Shown: positions 1 to 10,742, counted from the stretch's first letter. The stretch is 64,000 bases of DNA from Trichomonas vaginalis G3 (GCF_026262505.1 NC_067208.1:4597962-4661961); one strand, 5' to 3'. Numbers and translations are program-made. The notes: generated by a model from the letters alone, not told the origin.

Positions 1-597
1 AGATCAACCCTTAAAACAAAACTCCAATGAATTCTTGATGCAATATTACAACAATATTTATGCAATCCAAACTTATTTTGCAAAAATTCCTCGGATTTGT
101 AACAAATATGATGAATTCATTATGATTGATGAATAGAATATTGAAATTCCTGAATGTTTCTATACATGAATTATATTATAAATGTATTACTCCCAAATTC
201 TCTTATGTAATTGAAGAAATATCACATCCACAACAAATAAATTATCGAAACAGCAAATTTGTAAATGCATGCATATGGAAACATCATTGGGGAAAGATTT
301 GAAATCGAAGCAAAACTTATAGATTACCGTAAAATAAACAAAGAAATTGATCAGTAGTTTTTAACTGACCAGTCATTATATGTACATGTCAATTGTTCTT
401 TTTTAATAAGGCTGCATTTTATCAATCAATTAAAATACTCCATGAAGCAAACGAATGAAATTGTACTTCATGAAGAAAATTTAACTTATCTACATGATTA
501 TTTGCAACAAGGAGAGATAAATCTTAAAAATTAGAGACATAAAAAGGTAAAAAAAAGTAAGAAAATAATGAAATGAAATTTTTTAATTTTTGGATAC
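1..597. other. Intergenic stretch, no gene seen
   Basis: AT-rich sequence with frequent stops in all frames. I see no recognisable gene, RNA gene or repeat here. The right end is the 3' flank of the leftward membrane-protein gene. Confidence 0.6.
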
Positions 598-1860
598 TCA
601 TGCCTCCTGTTTTGCATCATCGGATTCTTTGTCTTTTTCTCCATCAGAACCTTTGCGGAAGATGACAAAGTAAACTACAATACCAACAATCAGACCTATA
701 ACAATTAGAACTGCGAGGACAATTAATAAAATTGCCCACCAAGGCATTCCTTCTCCTGGATATTTAGTATCAATATTGTCCTTTGTGAAAACTCCACCTT
801 TTGTTGAAAGAGTTGCAGTAAATTCTGGAAGATAAAATTCAGTCTTTTCCTTATCCTTTTCTTCTGGAATATCTTCAGCAGAAGCTTTTACAGGTTTCCA
901 TGATATGGTGCTTCCAAATGACATAGAATTTGATTCGTTGAAATCTTTGAATGATGTAAATTCACAAGCATTAGGAGAAGGGAAAAATACATCGGAATAA
1001 AATTTACCAATATCTCCACTTTGTTTTTTATGGTTTTTGGCGCAAGCCATGTCTAATAAAAATTTTTCATCCTTCATTAAATCCAATAATGCTAATAGAT
1101 TATTTGGATCATAACTTGGATATTTAGCCAAGAGTTCCTTCGTATAATCAATTGCCCAATCAATTGATTCTCTGGCACTGTTATAATCTGATTTTTTATC
1201 ATTTTTATATGAATAAAGTAATTTTTCATTTGTAATAGTCTGACCATATGTCACTATTAATGAGCTTGAACCGGACTTAGATTCGGAATTTTTAGAGTAA
1301 ACATAGAATGAACCTTTCTTCTCTGTTGACACAATACTTTTTACACCATTTTCAAATTTGTATTTAGCTCCGTTAAAAATAAATTCTGCATTGATTTTAT
1401 ATGATGGCCAAATGTTGTTAATTTGTATTCTGCATGGATTATCAGCAGCACATCTTATCACCGCAACTGAGTAGCCTATTGTCGTAGGTCTAAGGAGACT
1501 TCCAATATTAGGAATTCCTTTGTCAAAATCAACATTTGCATCCACATGATATTCTGTCAAAACTGCAAGTGGATTTTGAACATTTTCTGTCTTAGTATAT
1601 TCAAGCTTTCCTGAGTTATTAACTGAAATATAAACATCAGCTACGTGGGAAGTATTACTGCCCATTAAAAAATTTCCATAGACACATATAAAATCCTTAG
1701 ATTCGATATCATAAAAGTCTTCGTCTGAAATACTTCCTAAACCTAGGTCTTGCGAAAAGGTGTTATTCCTTCTGCATTTTGCACCTTCTAAAACTTTGGT
1801 GATATTAGCCTTTTTATCCTCTTCTTGTGAAATAGCAAAGTTAATTACTAATGCTAACAT
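598..1860 (-). CDS. Predicted type I membrane (surface) protein, function unknown
   Basis: A 420-residue protein. The N terminus (MLALVINFAIS) looks like a short signal peptide. A long extracellular-type region follows with scattered cysteines (CRRN, CVYG, CAADNPC, CAK, CEF). One strong membrane segment lies at about residues 374-401 (WWAILLIVLAVLIVIG...), then a 19-residue charged tail (RKGSDGEKDKESDDAKQEA). Seen: the signal, membrane segment and tail topology. Inferred: surface or endomembrane location with the bulk of the protein outside. I recognise no domain. ATG is the only good start because the signal peptide begins there. It is transcribed away from the 1.3-kb gap at its 5' side. Confidence 0.8.
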   Translation of the reverse strand: MLALVINFAISQEEDKKANITKVLEGAKCRRNNTFSQDLGLGSISDEDFYDIESKDFICVYGNFLMGSNTSHVADVYISVNNSGKLEYTKTENVQNPLAVLTEYHVDANVDFDKGIPNIGSLLRPTTIGYSVAVIRCAADNPCRIQINNIWPSYKINAEFIFNGAKYKFENGVKSIVSTEKKGSFYVYSKNSESKSGSSSLIVTYGQTITNEKLLYSYKNDKKSDYNSARESIDWAIDYTKELLAKYPSYDPNNLLALLDLMKDEKFLLDMACAKNHKKQSGDIGKFYSDVFFPSPNACEFTSFKDFNESNSMSFGSTISWKPVKASAEDIPEEKDKEKTEFYLPEFTATLSTKGGVFTKDNIDTKYPGEGMPWWAILLIVLAVLIVIGLIVGIVVYFVIFRKGSDGEKDKESDDAKQEA

Positions 1861-2108
1861 AAAAGTAATATTCGGTTATTAACAAAAATTGTTAATATAG
1901 CGGTTCTTAACAATATTGAGCATTTCAATTTAAAGGTTTTTGAATTTGATTCAAAATAAAAAATTAAATTTTTATGAGAAAACTGCATTACGAATAGCAT
2001 TATTGTTGTTTATTAATTTGAAACGGTTAGGATATTTATGAGTCACTTCTAAAATTAGTGCAATTATTCAATTAGATGTTTGATCTCATTATTTATTTTA
2101 CAATTTAG

Positions 2109-2165
2109 CATATTATGAGAAAAATTGAATAGAATGAAGCGGTTTTCAATTTTGCTCATAATATG
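2109..2165. repeat. Inverted repeat (hairpin)
   Basis: Arms CATATTATGAG (2109-2119) and CTCATAATATG (2155-2165) match perfectly. An inner pair AAATTGAA/TTCAATTT extends the fold. Confidence 0.6.
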
Positions 2166-2252
2166 AAATTCATGAGTCAGATTATGAGCGGAGTAAAATT
2201 TGTCTTGCAAATTTTGTAATGCTCACAATCTTATCTCATAAATTAGAAATTT

Positions 2253-2297
2253 ACTCCAAACTTTTTCTGAGCTTTGCTCAGAAAAATTGTTTGGAGT
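2253..2297. repeat. Long hairpin with TTT loop
   Basis: Arms of about 20 bp (ACTCCAAAC...CTGAGC and GCTCAG...TTTGGAGT) surround a TTT loop. The apex CTGAGC-TTT-GCTCAG has the same short-arm, three-base-loop form as the mini-palindromes found inside Maverick genes further right. Confidence 0.65.
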
Positions 2298-2851
2298 ATA
2301 TTGGAATACCAATCACTTCAAATTGTTTTGGGTATTATGATTTCATTGAAAAAGGGACCCAAAAAATTTGAATTGATGGGTATTAGCATATTGGGATTGT
2401 TTCATAATTTGGAGAAAATTTTCAAATCTTCATATAAATTACTTGAATATTTTAAGCAATAATCGCAAGTATTCTAAATCTAACTAAATTTGAAATTTTG
2501 ATAAAAATAAAAAAAAGTCGTAATAAAAAATCAACTTAAAATAATAGTGAAAATAGTATTTTTATACTGATATATCAAAATTGCAGTGTTATTAGATGCA
2601 GATTTTTAATAATTTTGTCAAAAAAAAGTCGCACAAAAAATTGCTTAAAATAATAGTGAAAATAGAACTATTATATAAATAATTAGAATCTAATCTTGAT
2701 TAATGTTATGAAAAGTTTGCATTGTATTCAAAATATTATGTTCAATTTTTTAAGCGTTACCATAGTAAATTTCCCCTTAAGTCAACTTCAGAAGCTGCAT
2801 TCGTGAATCCTGTTTCATGAATTTGGGTTGGGGTGGGATTGGGGTCACCAT

Positions 2852-2901
2852 GGCGTCACGATGTAAACTTCTCAATATTGAGTGGTTTACGTCGTGACGC
2901 C
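2852..2901. repeat. 17-bp inverted repeat
   Basis: GGCGTCACGATGTAAAC (2852-2868) is the reverse complement of 2885-2901 except for one base. The loop contains the palindrome CTCAATATTGAG. It is flanked by GGGGT and ACCCC tracts that extend the symmetry imperfectly. Confidence 0.6.
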
Positions 2902-3214
2902 AACCCCAAAAAAAGCCCATGAATTTAATTCCAAAACTACAATTTCAAAGCGGGAGGAATGATTTTTATAGCTCTTATTTATAGTATTAAGATTCTACCT
3001 TTATATTCTCCAAAAAAATTATTGAATTGAGATTTATTAATTTTAATGATTCTTGGATTTAGGATGCTTTTATATGATATAACTATCAATACTGACCTCC
3101 TTAAATCTGCTAATTACTTGAGATTTTGACGTTGCTATTCAATGATTATCGGATCTGTATCCGATAACTCAAACTTCACAAAATTTTTGACATAAAAAAT
3201 ATCAGACTAAAAAA

Positions 3215-3922
3215 ATGAAGCTATTCCTCAAAGCCCACACCTTCTCATGCAAGGATCCAATGATGCATGATTATCTGGTAAGAATAGAAGTTAATCCAAA
3301 AGGTCCTTCAGCAGAATGCGACTGCAGCGGAAATCCAATCAACTGTTTTAAGATTTTTACTTTGGAATGTGAAGACCAATACGAAAAGGAAGGAGATATC
3401 AAGGTAATTTTATACCGTAAAAAGATGTTTGGTAGAAGAAAAGTCGAGGCCGAAGTTTCATTGCCTTTAATGGGATTTGAAGTTGACAGAACAGTCAGAA
3501 ACGTATACCCAACAAGCAACCCAGATTTTACAGCCGATATTGAAGTTCATCTTTCATCTGTACCTAACGTAAAACCGTTTAGTGTTCCAGCTGGCAAGTA
3601 TCAATTTAGCCTTGCTCCTGCTTTAGCAGGCTCTACAATACCAGCACCACAAGCAGCCGCTCCTATGGGAATGCAACCATCAATGCCACAACCAATGCAA
3701 CAGCCAACACTTTATGCTCAGCCAGAGGTTGGTGTTATGATTCAAGGACAAAACGTAAGCTACCCAGGCCAATACGTTTCAGCAGAACAAATGAATCCAA
3801 TTCCACCACCAATTCCGCCTGTCGAAGAAATACCAAACAACCCTTATGCACAATCACCCTACAATCAACCAGCTCCACAATACTCATATGCTCAAAACCC
3901 TCAAGAAAATCCATATCAATGA
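3215..3922 (+). CDS. C2-like domain protein with proline/glutamine-rich tail (XYPPX type)
   Basis: A 235-residue protein. Residues 1-115 look like a beta-rich C2-type fold (MKLFLKAHTFSCKDPMMHDY..., then GDIKVILYRKKMFGRRK and DIEVHLSSVP), the kind that binds membranes or partners. Residues 125-235 are low-complexity and rich in Pro, Gln, Tyr and Asn (PQPMQQPTLYAQPE, NPYAQSPYNQPAPQYSYAQ). This arrangement is common in trichomonad proteins. Calcium-binding aspartates typical of classical C2 domains are not obvious, so calcium binding is unsupported. ATG is preceded by an A-run, and the reading frame has no internal break. Confidence 0.7.
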   Translation: MKLFLKAHTFSCKDPMMHDYLVRIEVNPKGPSAECDCSGNPINCFKIFTLECEDQYEKEGDIKVILYRKKMFGRRKVEAEVSLPLMGFEVDRTVRNVYPTSNPDFTADIEVHLSSVPNVKPFSVPAGKYQFSLAPALAGSTIPAPQAAAPMGMQPSMPQPMQQPTLYAQPEVGVMIQGQNVSYPGQYVSAEQMNPIPPPIPPVEEIPNNPYAQSPYNQPAPQYSYAQNPQENPYQ

Positions 3923-4236
3923 GAATTTTATTTTGAATTTGTTCTTAAAAATGCCTTTTTTATTACTATTTCATAGGAATATAAAATTTGATTGATATTT
4001 CCAAAACAAATGCAGAAATTTTAATTTCTCTATTAAGGAACAGCTTTTTTGGGAAATGAATTAAAAAGTTCTTCGAAATCATAGTAAATGTGAAACTATA
4101 ATGATGAAAATTCTAATATTCAAAAAAATATATCTCATAATGTTAATAATATGAGTAACATTCTAATGGTTATTAATTGCTTGGCTCTTGTCAAAAAAAG
4201 ATTGATTAATTAAAATGAAGAAAATTACAAAACAAT
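3923..4236. other. Convergent intergenic stretch
   Basis: About 310 bases between two converging genes. AT-rich, with no gene or clear repeat seen. It should hold the 3' ends of both flanking transcripts. Confidence 0.5.
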
Positions 4237-6049
4237 TTATTCAGAATTTTGAGTAGCGGCATAGTTGCCACTTCCAGTGTACTGCTTATAACCTTGAAGT
4301 GAAATGGTAATATTAAGCGGAATCGGCTTTACACGATCGAGTAATTTGGTGAAATCTGTCTTAGCAACATCGCAGAGTTGTCTAACGAAGCAAATCCACA
4401 TATCCTCTGGTATTTCAGGAAGAACATAATCTGGTTTTTGGAAAATGCTGATTGTATCTGGAATAATATTTTTTCCGAAGTTTGAGTAGATATCCCATAA
4501 TTCGTTGAAGAGTGATGGGAATTCTATTCCAAGGTCTGATGGTTGGAAGTTCGGGAAAAGCTCCTGAAGTACAGAAGCCGCACATATTGCAGATAAAGCG
4601 ACTTCTGTTGTCTGATCGAAGCAGTTCTCGCGGAGGCTCATGATGGACATTACCGATATAGTCGTAAACAGTTGGGGAGCTGGTTTGTCCCAACTGTGTA
4701 AAATGGCGTCGATATCGTCTACCAGAAATACGAGTGGATACCCCCCATTTAAGCTTTCTTCGTTGGTCTCTACATCGAAGACGATTCTGTATGGGAAACC
4801 ATGCTGGAAATTCATAAACTGTGCGATTTTGTCTGAAATGATTCCGAATTTTTCTGCAAGTTCGTTAAAATCATTAAATTTCTTAATTTCAGCAGTAGGA
4901 AGGGGTTTCTATTTCACCCCACGGTACCTGTGTGTTCTGGGTTGACTTCCAAACCGATGGATCATCGCAGCAAGCTCTTGGATATAAACAAAAGTTTGTG
5001 AAGTGTATTTTAACAGTTACGGAATCCATAACGTCGTTGCATGTAACGTAGGTAATGCCACCGAATGAAGTTGCTACCTGTGTAACTTCGGATGTAAGTT
5101 GAAAATATGAGACAACGTTTGGCCATCTCTTAAGAGCACCGTTCTTTGCGAGAAGCCCTGTAACTTGCGAACCGATCTGTATCTGTAAATTGAGAGGATA
5201 ATCTGAATGTAATTCGACAGTTCCGATTTTTCCAGCAGGAAGCCATAAACCAGTGGCAATCCATATGTCTGGTTGTACAACAAGCTCGACATCGAACTCG
5301 CCAAGAGGTTCATCGCCCGTTTTCCCTGGAAAGAATTCGTATTCTGGGATTGGTTTATAGACTGTCAATGGAAGCTTCGGCATCAGCTCGTGTATAAGCA
5401 CAACAATAATACCGTGCTTAACATCTGGGCAGCAGAGGCCGTTCTCCAGTGAATATCCGGTCTTTTTAAGGTAATCCCAACAATATTCGTAAATTTCGTT
5501 GAGTTGATCTATGTAGGATTCGTCTGTAACCATAATATAGTATCTGAGTAAAGTAACGATATCATCTAATGCAGTAATATCAATCGACGACTGACCAATT
5601 CTAGCTTTGAATTTAGCGGTAAGAAGAACAAAGTTGTTATCTCTTACAGCTGCAAACTGGGCAGGTATGATAATTGGTGGGTTTTCTTCTGAATTTTCAT
5701 TTAATAAGTCATAAGTAAAGGCTAAACCGTATTTAACGAGAAGAGAGTTGATAGGAAGAGGAGCATTTGGGTCAGACTGTATGTGAAATACCAGCATTCC
5801 GCCGCCGGCATCAATAAATTGATTAATTTGTTCAATTAAGTCTTCATCATCCATTGGGAAGTCTGATAGAAGACAAATTGCATTGTACCCTGCAAGAGTA
5901 TTTTTCCCGTTGAATACTTCCGCGAAAAACCCGAGGTCATGAAAAATTTTTAGAGTTGAAACTCCGAGATTTTTGGGAAATCCTATTAAAGCAATCTTAA
6001 TCATGGAAGTTACTCCACCAGCAACCCAACTTAATGAGTTCATAATCAT
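4237..6049 (-). pseudogene. M60-like (TCAF/enhancin-type) gene, frameshifted and lacking HEXXH
   Basis: Two consecutive leftward frames make one M60-like product. The first (6049-4889, 386 aa) has an N-terminal alpha/beta region (GGGMLVFHIQSD) and then the accessory motif IWIATGLWLPAGKIGTVEL typical of M60 proteins. The second (4815-4237) carries the core (FPYRIVFDVE...GYPLVFLVDDID, TTEVALSAICAASV). The frames join at about 4900-4907 next to a G4/C4 run, so a single-base indel separates them: a real mutation or a sequence error. Where M60 peptidases have HEXXH, this protein has ISVMSIMSLREN, so I infer it is not a zinc protease even if the frame is intact. Start could be ATG at 6049 or MIKIALIG at 6004. 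Confidence 0.7.
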
Positions 6050-6189
6050 TCTTGAAGTGTCGAATTGCTTGATATATTATTATTTGATTAAATATTATCG
6101 CTATCTTTCTGTTTTAATTTCAATTCATTTATTTTTATCAAGCATTTGAGAAGTTTTAGCATAATATAAAACAAGACCGTCATCATCAT

Positions 6190-6243
6190 TGTGTTATAAC
6201 AGGTCGATTTAATGTGAAATTTAATAAAATAATTATTACAAAA
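6190..6243. repeat. Dispersed short repeat, copy 1
   Basis: The string at 6190-6211 (TGTGTTATAACAGGTCGATT...) recurs at 7403-7424 with one visible change. Both are followed shortly by AATAAAATAATTATTA. The two copies flank the broken membrane-protein ORF. Confidence 0.5.
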
Positions 6244-6367
6244 GTGACATATATGTTTACATGATTGAAAAGTTTAGAATTTACTCATATAAAAAGATCT
6301 TGAATAGTTGTATTTTCAGAGTGGCAGTAATAGTTAAGTAGCAAATGAAAGGCAAAAACCATTGTCA

Positions 6368-7177
6368 TCACCCAAACGTCATACGTCCTAATACTACTCC
6401 AATTAGTATTAAAGAAACTAATGTAAAAGTTTCCACATAGCCCAATAAACGAACAGATAAACTCTCCGAATTCTGATTTATACAACCTTCATTGTATTTA
6501 TAGTGAAACTCTTCTTTATCTACTGAAATCATTTTTTTCACTGTAATTTCCTTATAAGTATCAACTTGCCAAATGAATAGTCTTTCATAAAATCCTTGGA
6601 GACAGAACATTTTTAGGAACAGATATAAACACCGACCATATTTGCTTGTCAGAAAATTAATTAATATTGAATTTCTTTTGTTAAAACAAAACAAGAATGT
6701 ACATGGGTCGTTATGCCTAAGAAATTTAAAATGGTATAAATTACGACATTTGTAATCAACATCTTCTAAAAAGTGATCGAAACTTTCTTTTGCTTCTTCA
6801 TTTAAAATATACTCTTATTTCAACAGATAAACATCTGTTTTATTTTCAGTAATTGTAATATTTAAAGGTTGGTATTCATATGATCCATAATTAAAATTGT
6901 AAGTGGCAGCAGTACGTATAACAGTACCCACATCGTTACCAGGTTCTTCCACTTTTGCATAATAAGTAATCACTGGTTGCTGTTTAAGGAATGATTTCAA
7001 ATATTTTTCATTATTAATATTTTGTAACATCATGAAGAAAGATCTGGAATCAAATTTTCCCAAGAGGCCTAACACAAAAAATATTAACAAAAAAATCGGA
7101 TATGCATAACATATTTCCATGTTGGTTTCTGGAAATTTAATAAATCTACCCTCGAATTTTTGATGGATGTCATACAA
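6368..7177 (-). pseudogene. Two-membrane-segment protein ORF interrupted by one in-frame stop
   Basis: ORFs 7177-6815 and 6694-6368 lie in the same frame (start offsets differ by 483 bases), and the codons between them are open apart from one TAA at 6817-6815. Together they span 270 codons. The product has a membrane segment near the N terminus (YPIFLLIFFVLGLLG), a central soluble part, and a second segment near the C terminus (TFTLVSLILIGVVLG). Family not recognised. A single nonsense change suggests a recent pseudogene, a sequence error or stop-codon recoding; I cannot tell which. It is expressed, if at all, leftward from the 7.2-kb side. Confidence 0.5.
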
Positions 7178-7828
7178 TTAATTATATGAGATTCTCTCAA
7201 AAAGTCGATTTCTTGCGAGATAAATAACTACATGATATGGAATACTTTGATCTTCTTTATACATAGATGACATTGATGTTCATCCTTTATTTAGGTTCCA
7301 AAACATTCTTGTAAAATCTCTTTTTTAGACAACAAGACTGTAATGTGATCTCTTTGAGTTTTTTTGGATTTAGAGGTTAAATAAATTAACGTATTGCGCC
7401 AATGTGTTATAACATGTCGATTTATAATAAAATAATTATTATAATAAATTTGATATTCAGTGACGGCGCTACGCGCCTTTTAGCATTCTGGGCATGTAAG
7501 TGCCCAGAATGCAAGCTTGAGAAATTTGAAACGAAGTTTCAAATTTCTGCCTTGCTGTTATGAAAAAAGATTTTTTTTTGTGTGGAAATTGAATGTGAAA
7601 ATTTTAGGTAAAATTACAATTATTTTTGGCATAACTTTTAAAAATGCAACCCTTCCCATACACAATTTATAATTTTGATCTGCAAAACGTTATTTCCTAT
7701 ATATTTCTTTTTTGGCTAAAATCCTTGGATTGTTTTAAAAATGAATGCGAATTAAACAATAATGGTAAGTAAAGGTAAAACACGTTTATTAAATACTACA
7801 ATAATAGCCAAAATACATAAAAATAAAA
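7178..7828. other. 650-bp intergenic stretch with hairpin cluster
   Basis: No gene seen. It contains copy 2 of the dispersed repeat (7403-7424) and a tight cluster of three perfect palindromes (7465-7548, listed separately). Confidence 0.55.
7465..7548. repeat. Cluster of three consecutive perfect hairpins
   Basis: GGCGC-tac-GCGCC (7465-7477), CATTCTGGGCA with its complement after a 6-base loop (7484-7511), and AGAAATTTGAAAC with its complement after a 3-base loop (7520-7548) follow one another. The local GC content of the first two is far above the surroundings. Their form matches the mini-palindromes seen inside Maverick genes. Confidence 0.7.
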
Positions 7829-8923
7829 TTATTCAGAAGATTGATGGGTATCGAGGAAGAACTGAGCTTGTTCGAGCAATTCTTCTTCATTGGGGCAAGG
7901 TGATGCCTCGTTCCATGCAGCATGAAGTACAACTCTAATTGAAGCCGGAAATTCTTCGAATTTTCCATCCTTTGAATTGGCAACAAGTCTAAGAAGTTCA
8001 TCACCAACCACTTCTTCATTCAAAAGTCTTGCAATGCTCTCTTCAACACTGACATTTTCGTTACTTTGACCTTTGATTTTTGTAATATCGGAAACATCTG
8101 GAATTGATGGCTCTGGTAAGAATTCAGGAAGAGTTATTTCAGGATGAAAAGATGATAATACATCACTGATAGCACGAAGTTCAATTTCGGCAGCAGATTT
8201 GAGATTATCAGATTCCTTCAATGAATCGAGGATAAATTGTAACTTGTTTCCTGATGATTGTTGGATTATTGAGCAAATTGACTTAACCAATGTCTTAACT
8301 GGCGTATTTTCGATTGATTGGTTGATGAAGCCTTTGATTGACTCCTGAGCTTCAAAAGAATCCTCTCCTTCAAGGAAGATATCACCACAATTAATAGAGA
8401 AGCATAATGATAAGACTTCTGCAAGAACTTCTGATGGAACTGCTTCAAATTTTTCTTGGAAGAGTGCTGTCATGCATGTAGAAGAAATGCTAAGTAACTG
8501 AGATGATTGGCTAAATTTGAGCATAGCTTGAGCATAGTTTGTGAAGAATTGAACCTTGTTTTCTGGCATATTTTCTTCATATATGAGGTTAATGGCATTC
8601 ATCAATATTTCAGTTGACTCTGCTTCATTGGCTGTTGGTGGAATCATTGTAAATGTTGGCTTCTCCTTCACAATTACTTCATCAACCTTTTCAACTGGTA
8701 TTTCGACAGCTTCTTTCACTACTTTCTCTTTATGAACCTTCTTTGATGATCGAACTGTTGGAATATTGCTCTTAACAGGTTCATTTGATTGGAGAATATT
8801 TTTGGCAGCAGAGCTACGACGTGTGAGTTCGTTTTTGCTGATTGATACTCTCTGGCCAAGCTTACTTGTAATTGATTTCCTTGGTATTTTAGACGCAGCG
8901 AGCGATTCTCTTCTTGAAGACAT
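7829..8923 (-). CDS. Hypothetical helical protein with basic N terminus
   Basis: A 364-residue protein. Residues 1-60 are rich in Ser, Arg and Lys (MSSRRESLAASKIPRKS...), and a short acidic/basic linker follows (KVHKEKVVKEAVEIPVEKVDE). The remainder looks all-helical, with many short amphipathic stretches (TEILMNAINLIYEEN, SVEESIARLLNEE). I recognise no family. The basic serine-rich start could suit a cytoskeletal or phosphorylated regulatory protein, but that is a guess. ATG at 8923 is the only reasonable start; TCATAG lies just upstream on the coding strand, matching the trichomonad initiator pattern TCA-pyrimidine-T/A. Convergent or overlapping genes are absent. Confidence 0.7.
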   Translation of the reverse strand: MSSRRESLAASKIPRKSITSKLGQRVSISKNELTRRSSAAKNILQSNEPVKSNIPTVRSSKKVHKEKVVKEAVEIPVEKVDEVIVKEKPTFTMIPPTANEAESTEILMNAINLIYEENMPENKVQFFTNYAQAMLKFSQSSQLLSISSTCMTALFQEKFEAVPSEVLAEVLSLCFSINCGDIFLEGEDSFEAQESIKGFINQSIENTPVKTLVKSICSIIQQSSGNKLQFILDSLKESDNLKSAAEIELRAISDVLSSFHPEITLPEFLPEPSIPDVSDITKIKGQSNENVSVEESIARLLNEEVVGDELLRLVANSKDGKFEEFPASIRVVLHAAWNEASPCPNEEELLEQAQFFLDTHQSSE

Positions 8924-9279
8924 CTATGAAATTTGATGTACGTTTAAGATATTTTCTGGGTCTTATTTTATAAATTATGATTTTAATGCTGATATTCGAT
9001 TGTGTAACAATAAGAAAATAGTTTCCTTCTGATAACTGTGCCTTTTTAAGTTTTTTTTTTAGATCTCAGAATTTTTAACACACTTAAGCATATTTTCAGG
9101 TTTGAAATGCCATTCTTACTCGCATATAAGAAATAGGTACTATTAAATCATTGATATGTTGATGTCCACTTTTGGATTTTAAAAAAGTTGGTAAATTATA
9201 GAAGTTGTACATTTATAAAATATCTTTGAAATTCACGAGGAGAAATAAATGCCTTGTTTTTATCATTTTTATTTAGGAA
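8924..9279. promoter_or_regulatory. Divergent promoter region between two host genes
   Basis: About 350 bases separate the leftward gene at 7829-8923 from the rightward kinase-like gene at 9280. TCATTTT at about 9263 lies 17 bases before the kinase ATG, and TCATAG precedes the other ATG. Both fit the known trichomonad initiator element (TCA-Y-T/A) close to the start codon. No other feature is seen. Confidence 0.45.
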
Positions 9280-10455
9280 ATGGATTTAGGAGAAGATCCA
9301 AGTGGAAAATATTCTCTTCTCCAAGGTGCACCACGCGATGGATACATTATAATTGAAGCAATAGAGAAAGCTACTAAGAAAAGATATTCTGGCAGGCTTT
9401 TAATGCGAAAGAATTTATTTCATACTTATTATTTCGATAATCTTCAAATGGAATTCGAAATCCTAGGATCAATTTCACATCCTTATATACAAAAGTTAAT
9501 TGAAACTACATATAATTCTCACGTTTTAGCACAAATTGTTGAATCTGAAGAAGTTTCTCTCATGGATTATTACAAATTCGATTTCCCACTTCCTGAGTCA
9601 GTAGCATGTAATATTTTCTACCGTCTTGTTGAGGCTATTTATTATCTTCATTCAAATTCGATTGTTCACCTCGATATTCGCCCTGAAAACGTTTTCATTG
9701 TTGACAAGCAATTCAAGCTTGGCGGTTTCTTATCATCACGTTTCGAAAGCGAAGATGAAATCATAACAGGAACTTATGGAACTCCAAATTTCCAAGCTCC
9801 AGAGATCTTCACGAATCAAAATTTCGATGGAAGGAAGGCAGATGTATGGGCATGCGGCATATTTTTACTCGCAATTACTACAGGAAAGTTGCCATATAGT
9901 ACTAATGGAATGAAGAGTTCTGAATCACCAAATGAGTACATCAGGAAGCAAGTTGAGACAAATGAAAGCATTATACCTACTTATCTATCAGAAGATTTAA
10001 GAGATATCCTTCAAATGATGTTAAATCGAGAGACATCAAAAAGAGCAACTATTTCTCAAGTCAGAGACCACAGATGGCTACAACATATGAAAGTTAGCGT
10101 CCAAAATGACCTAATGCAAGAAATCCCTAGAAATACAATCGGAGTACAAATAACTGCCAAAAACACCCCAAGTCCATCATTCACCAACCTAGGAAAAGTA
10201 CTTTCTACAACTCTTCCTATGTCACCTTCAACGATATACAACTTTTTAGAAAATTTCTTCGGACAAGATAAAATAACCAGAGATGAAAATGGAATGCTAT
10301 TAATCGAAGTATCCGGAATCCATAAATCAGTCTTTCAGGCTGAAATACAAGAAAATACTGGTAATATTTGCGTTTTAACAATGTCATTGATTTCTGGAAG
10401 CGAATACCGCTTTAATGAAATATTCTCTCAAATTGTTTCAGATTTATGCAATTGA
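9280..10455 (+). CDS. CAMK/SNF1-like protein kinase homologue, probable pseudokinase
   Basis: A 391-residue protein with a kinase fold over about residues 10-268. The catalytic loop is HLDIRPEN (normally HRDxKxxN), so the aspartate and asparagine are kept but the lysine is arginine. Where DFG is expected the sequence reads LGGFLSS, so the magnesium-binding aspartate is missing. The ATP-anchoring lysine of the VAIK motif appears replaced (RYSGRLLMRKN). APE (FQAPEIF) and DVWACG are intact. Residues 300-391 may be a KA1-like C-terminal domain (MLLIEVSGIHKSVFQAEIQ). Family knowledge: CAMK/AMPK-type kinases are expanded in trichomonads. Inference: a signalling scaffold with little or no catalysis. 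Confidence 0.8.
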   Translation: MDLGEDPSGKYSLLQGAPRDGYIIIEAIEKATKKRYSGRLLMRKNLFHTYYFDNLQMEFEILGSISHPYIQKLIETTYNSHVLAQIVESEEVSLMDYYKFDFPLPESVACNIFYRLVEAIYYLHSNSIVHLDIRPENVFIVDKQFKLGGFLSSRFESEDEIITGTYGTPNFQAPEIFTNQNFDGRKADVWACGIFLLAITTGKLPYSTNGMKSSESPNEYIRKQVETNESIIPTYLSEDLRDILQMMLNRETSKRATISQVRDHRWLQHMKVSVQNDLMQEIPRNTIGVQITAKNTPSPSFTNLGKVLSTTLPMSPSTIYNFLENFFGQDKITRDENGMLLIEVSGIHKSVFQAEIQENTGNICVLTMSLISGSEYRFNEIFSQIVSDLCN

Positions 10456-10742
10456 TATTAAATATTTATGTTGTTTGATTGGATAATTTTTATTTTTTTT
10501 TTATGATAGCGTTAATTGAACGAAAAGCAAGCATAATTTTATTCACACTATATTATCACTACATTAAATTCAGCCATTTTACATAATTAAAGATTCACAA
10601 TCAAATTAATTTGAGTTTGATCAATAAATACCTAATGAATAATAACTACATATCAATCTTTTTATGATCGACATTATAATTCCTAGATTTATTTTTTTTG
10701 GAGATTGAGGGACAAGAAAAAAAAAATAAAGTTTCAAAAAAA

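Larger units (their letters stand above)
1861..3214. other. 1.35-kb intergenic stretch with three hairpins
   Basis: No supported gene. The 62-codon ORF at 2274-2462 begins inside a hairpin and resembles nothing I know. The stretch holds three inverted repeats (listed separately) and several A/T homopolymers. It separates two divergent genes (598-1860 leftward and 3215-3922 rightward), so promoters for both should lie near its ends. Confidence 0.55.

Noticed and set aside
2274-2462. 62-codon ORF as a gene
   Set aside because: It begins inside a hairpin, shows no recognisable domain and lies in AT-rich intergenic DNA.
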